Source: Talpa occidentalis
Taxonomy: Eukaryota; Chordata; Mammalia; Eulipotyphla; Talpidae
NCBI RefSeq assembly: GCF_014898055.3
Contig: NW_023601433.1
Coordinates: 86,127,106-86,191,105 of the forward strand
Length of the DNA: 64,000 nt
Direction of reading: 5' to 3'
The notes under the pieces are model-generated. The model was given only the letters and a program-made list of their open reading frames with translations. It was not told where the DNA came from and made no database searches. Of this stretch, positions 63,520 to 64,000 are shown piece after piece. How positions within the stretch are numbered: position 1 is the stretch's first letter; the number at the start of each line of letters is the position of its first letter. The position numbers and the translations under genes are program-made.

Positions 63520-63620
63520 AATAAATATGTGTTGAATGAATGGATAGAATGATGGGCAGATGGACAGATGAATATAGATGGATGGGTGGATGAATGAATG
63601 GATAGATGGATGGGTAGACC
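63520..63620. repeat. imperfect (GATG/GGAT)n tetranucleotide tract
   Basis: About 25 imperfect units such as GATGGATGGGTGGATGAATG. Confidence 0.85.
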
Positions 63621-64000
63621 TTCCTTCACTGTGCCCATTTGGGTACGAGAAAAGAAAACGATTGTCCCAGCCCTCTAGGAATGCCAAGCCTATTGGGAAA
63701 GACGCAAATGGGAGTGCCGGAGCTGGCATGCACTCTGAGGCAATTATGTTCATCCTGTTCCAACCCCAAGTTCAGTGATGTCCCACTGGTAGCCTGGAAT
63801 CAGCTATGGTGGGAGAATTTATACCACAATAATCATAAATGTCACCACAATAATTTATACCACAATAATCATAAATGCCACCCATCAGGGCTTTTATTTT
63901 CCTGGAGATCTGGTTATTAAACATTTACCAGCATACCACTGCATGCACCTCAACTTATCATGCCAGAGGCGTTAGAGTAAGTGATGCAGGGTCTCAAGGA

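Larger units (their letters stand above)
34822..64000 (+). other. P2RX7: P2RX7 gene, 5' portion (gene span from the ATG)
   Basis: Exons 1-5 of the P2X purinoceptor 7 gene are recognised, plus one alternative first exon. P2X7 is a trimeric plasma-membrane cation channel gated by extracellular ATP; in macrophages it triggers NLRP3 inflammasome activation and IL-1beta release. The five exons join in frame (125+166+69+73+100 bases). Exon 6, whose product should contain an Asn-Phe-Thr glycosylation motif after an Ala-Leu-Leu start, was not found up to 64000, so the gene runs off the right edge. Confidence 0.95.
59730..64000 (+). other. P2RX7 intron 5 (partial)
   Basis: At least 4.3 kb. It holds a MIR, SINE copy 20, a (CA)n run, an old DNA-transposon fossil and a tetranucleotide tract. 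I searched by eye for exon 6 and did not find it. Confidence 0.65.

Noticed and set aside
63520..63620. CRISPR-like regular spacing
   Set aside because: It is a simple tetranucleotide tract in mammalian intron DNA.
59730..64000. P2RX7 exon 6
   Set aside because: No stretch with a suitable phase, acceptor and the expected Asn-Phe-Thr ectodomain sequence was found; it must lie beyond the window.

Overview
The window is nuclear DNA from a placental mammal. It has introns with GT/AG splice sites, a CpG-island promoter, LINE-1, L2 and MIR fossils, hAT-type DNA transposon fossils, LTRs, microsatellites and about 20 copies of one tRNA-derived SINE. There are no operons, CRISPR arrays or other prokaryotic features. 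The SINE does not match Alu, B1/B2, CAN-SINE, PRE-1, Bov-tA, ERE-1 or the common camelid element as I know them, so I do not name the species. The two genes lie next to each other as I recall for mouse; in human, as I recall, they are separated.

Layout: (1) About 1-8.87 kb is the 5' part of IFT81 on the minus strand: four coding exons (173 codons, including the N-terminal calponin-homology-like tubulin-binding domain) and a CpG-island promoter at about 8.27-9.13 kb. (2) About 9.4-34.7 kb is intergenic. It holds SINEs, MIR, L2, L1 3'-end fossils, two old hAT-type elements, microsatellites and one isolated CCAAT/CRE/TATA-like cluster at 15.55 kb. (3) From 34.8 kb to the right edge is the 5' part of P2RX7 on the plus strand: exons 1-5 (533 coding bases, about 178 codons). 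These encode the N-terminus, TM1 and the first part of the ATP-binding ectodomain. Exon 6 and later exons are not in the window.

The main discovery candidate is inside P2RX7 intron 1. At 49876-49997 lies an intact alternative first exon with its own ATG, a P2X-type T-X-K motif, a complete replacement TM1 and a consensus splice donor. Its phase is exactly that of exon 1, so it can join exon 2 in frame. This matches the arrangement of the rodent P2X7(k) isoform. It lies about 600 bp downstream of a 3.25-kb truncated L1 that itself carries a nested solo LTR; a second LTR of the same family lies a further 1.3 kb upstream of that L1.

Other points of interest: a new potential N-glycosylation site and compensating one-codon indels in the P2X7 ectodomain; RFX-like half-sites in the IFT81 promoter; a SINE subfamily with a shared non-poly(A) 3' tail; and a decayed RPL36-like retrocopy inside an L1 fragment.
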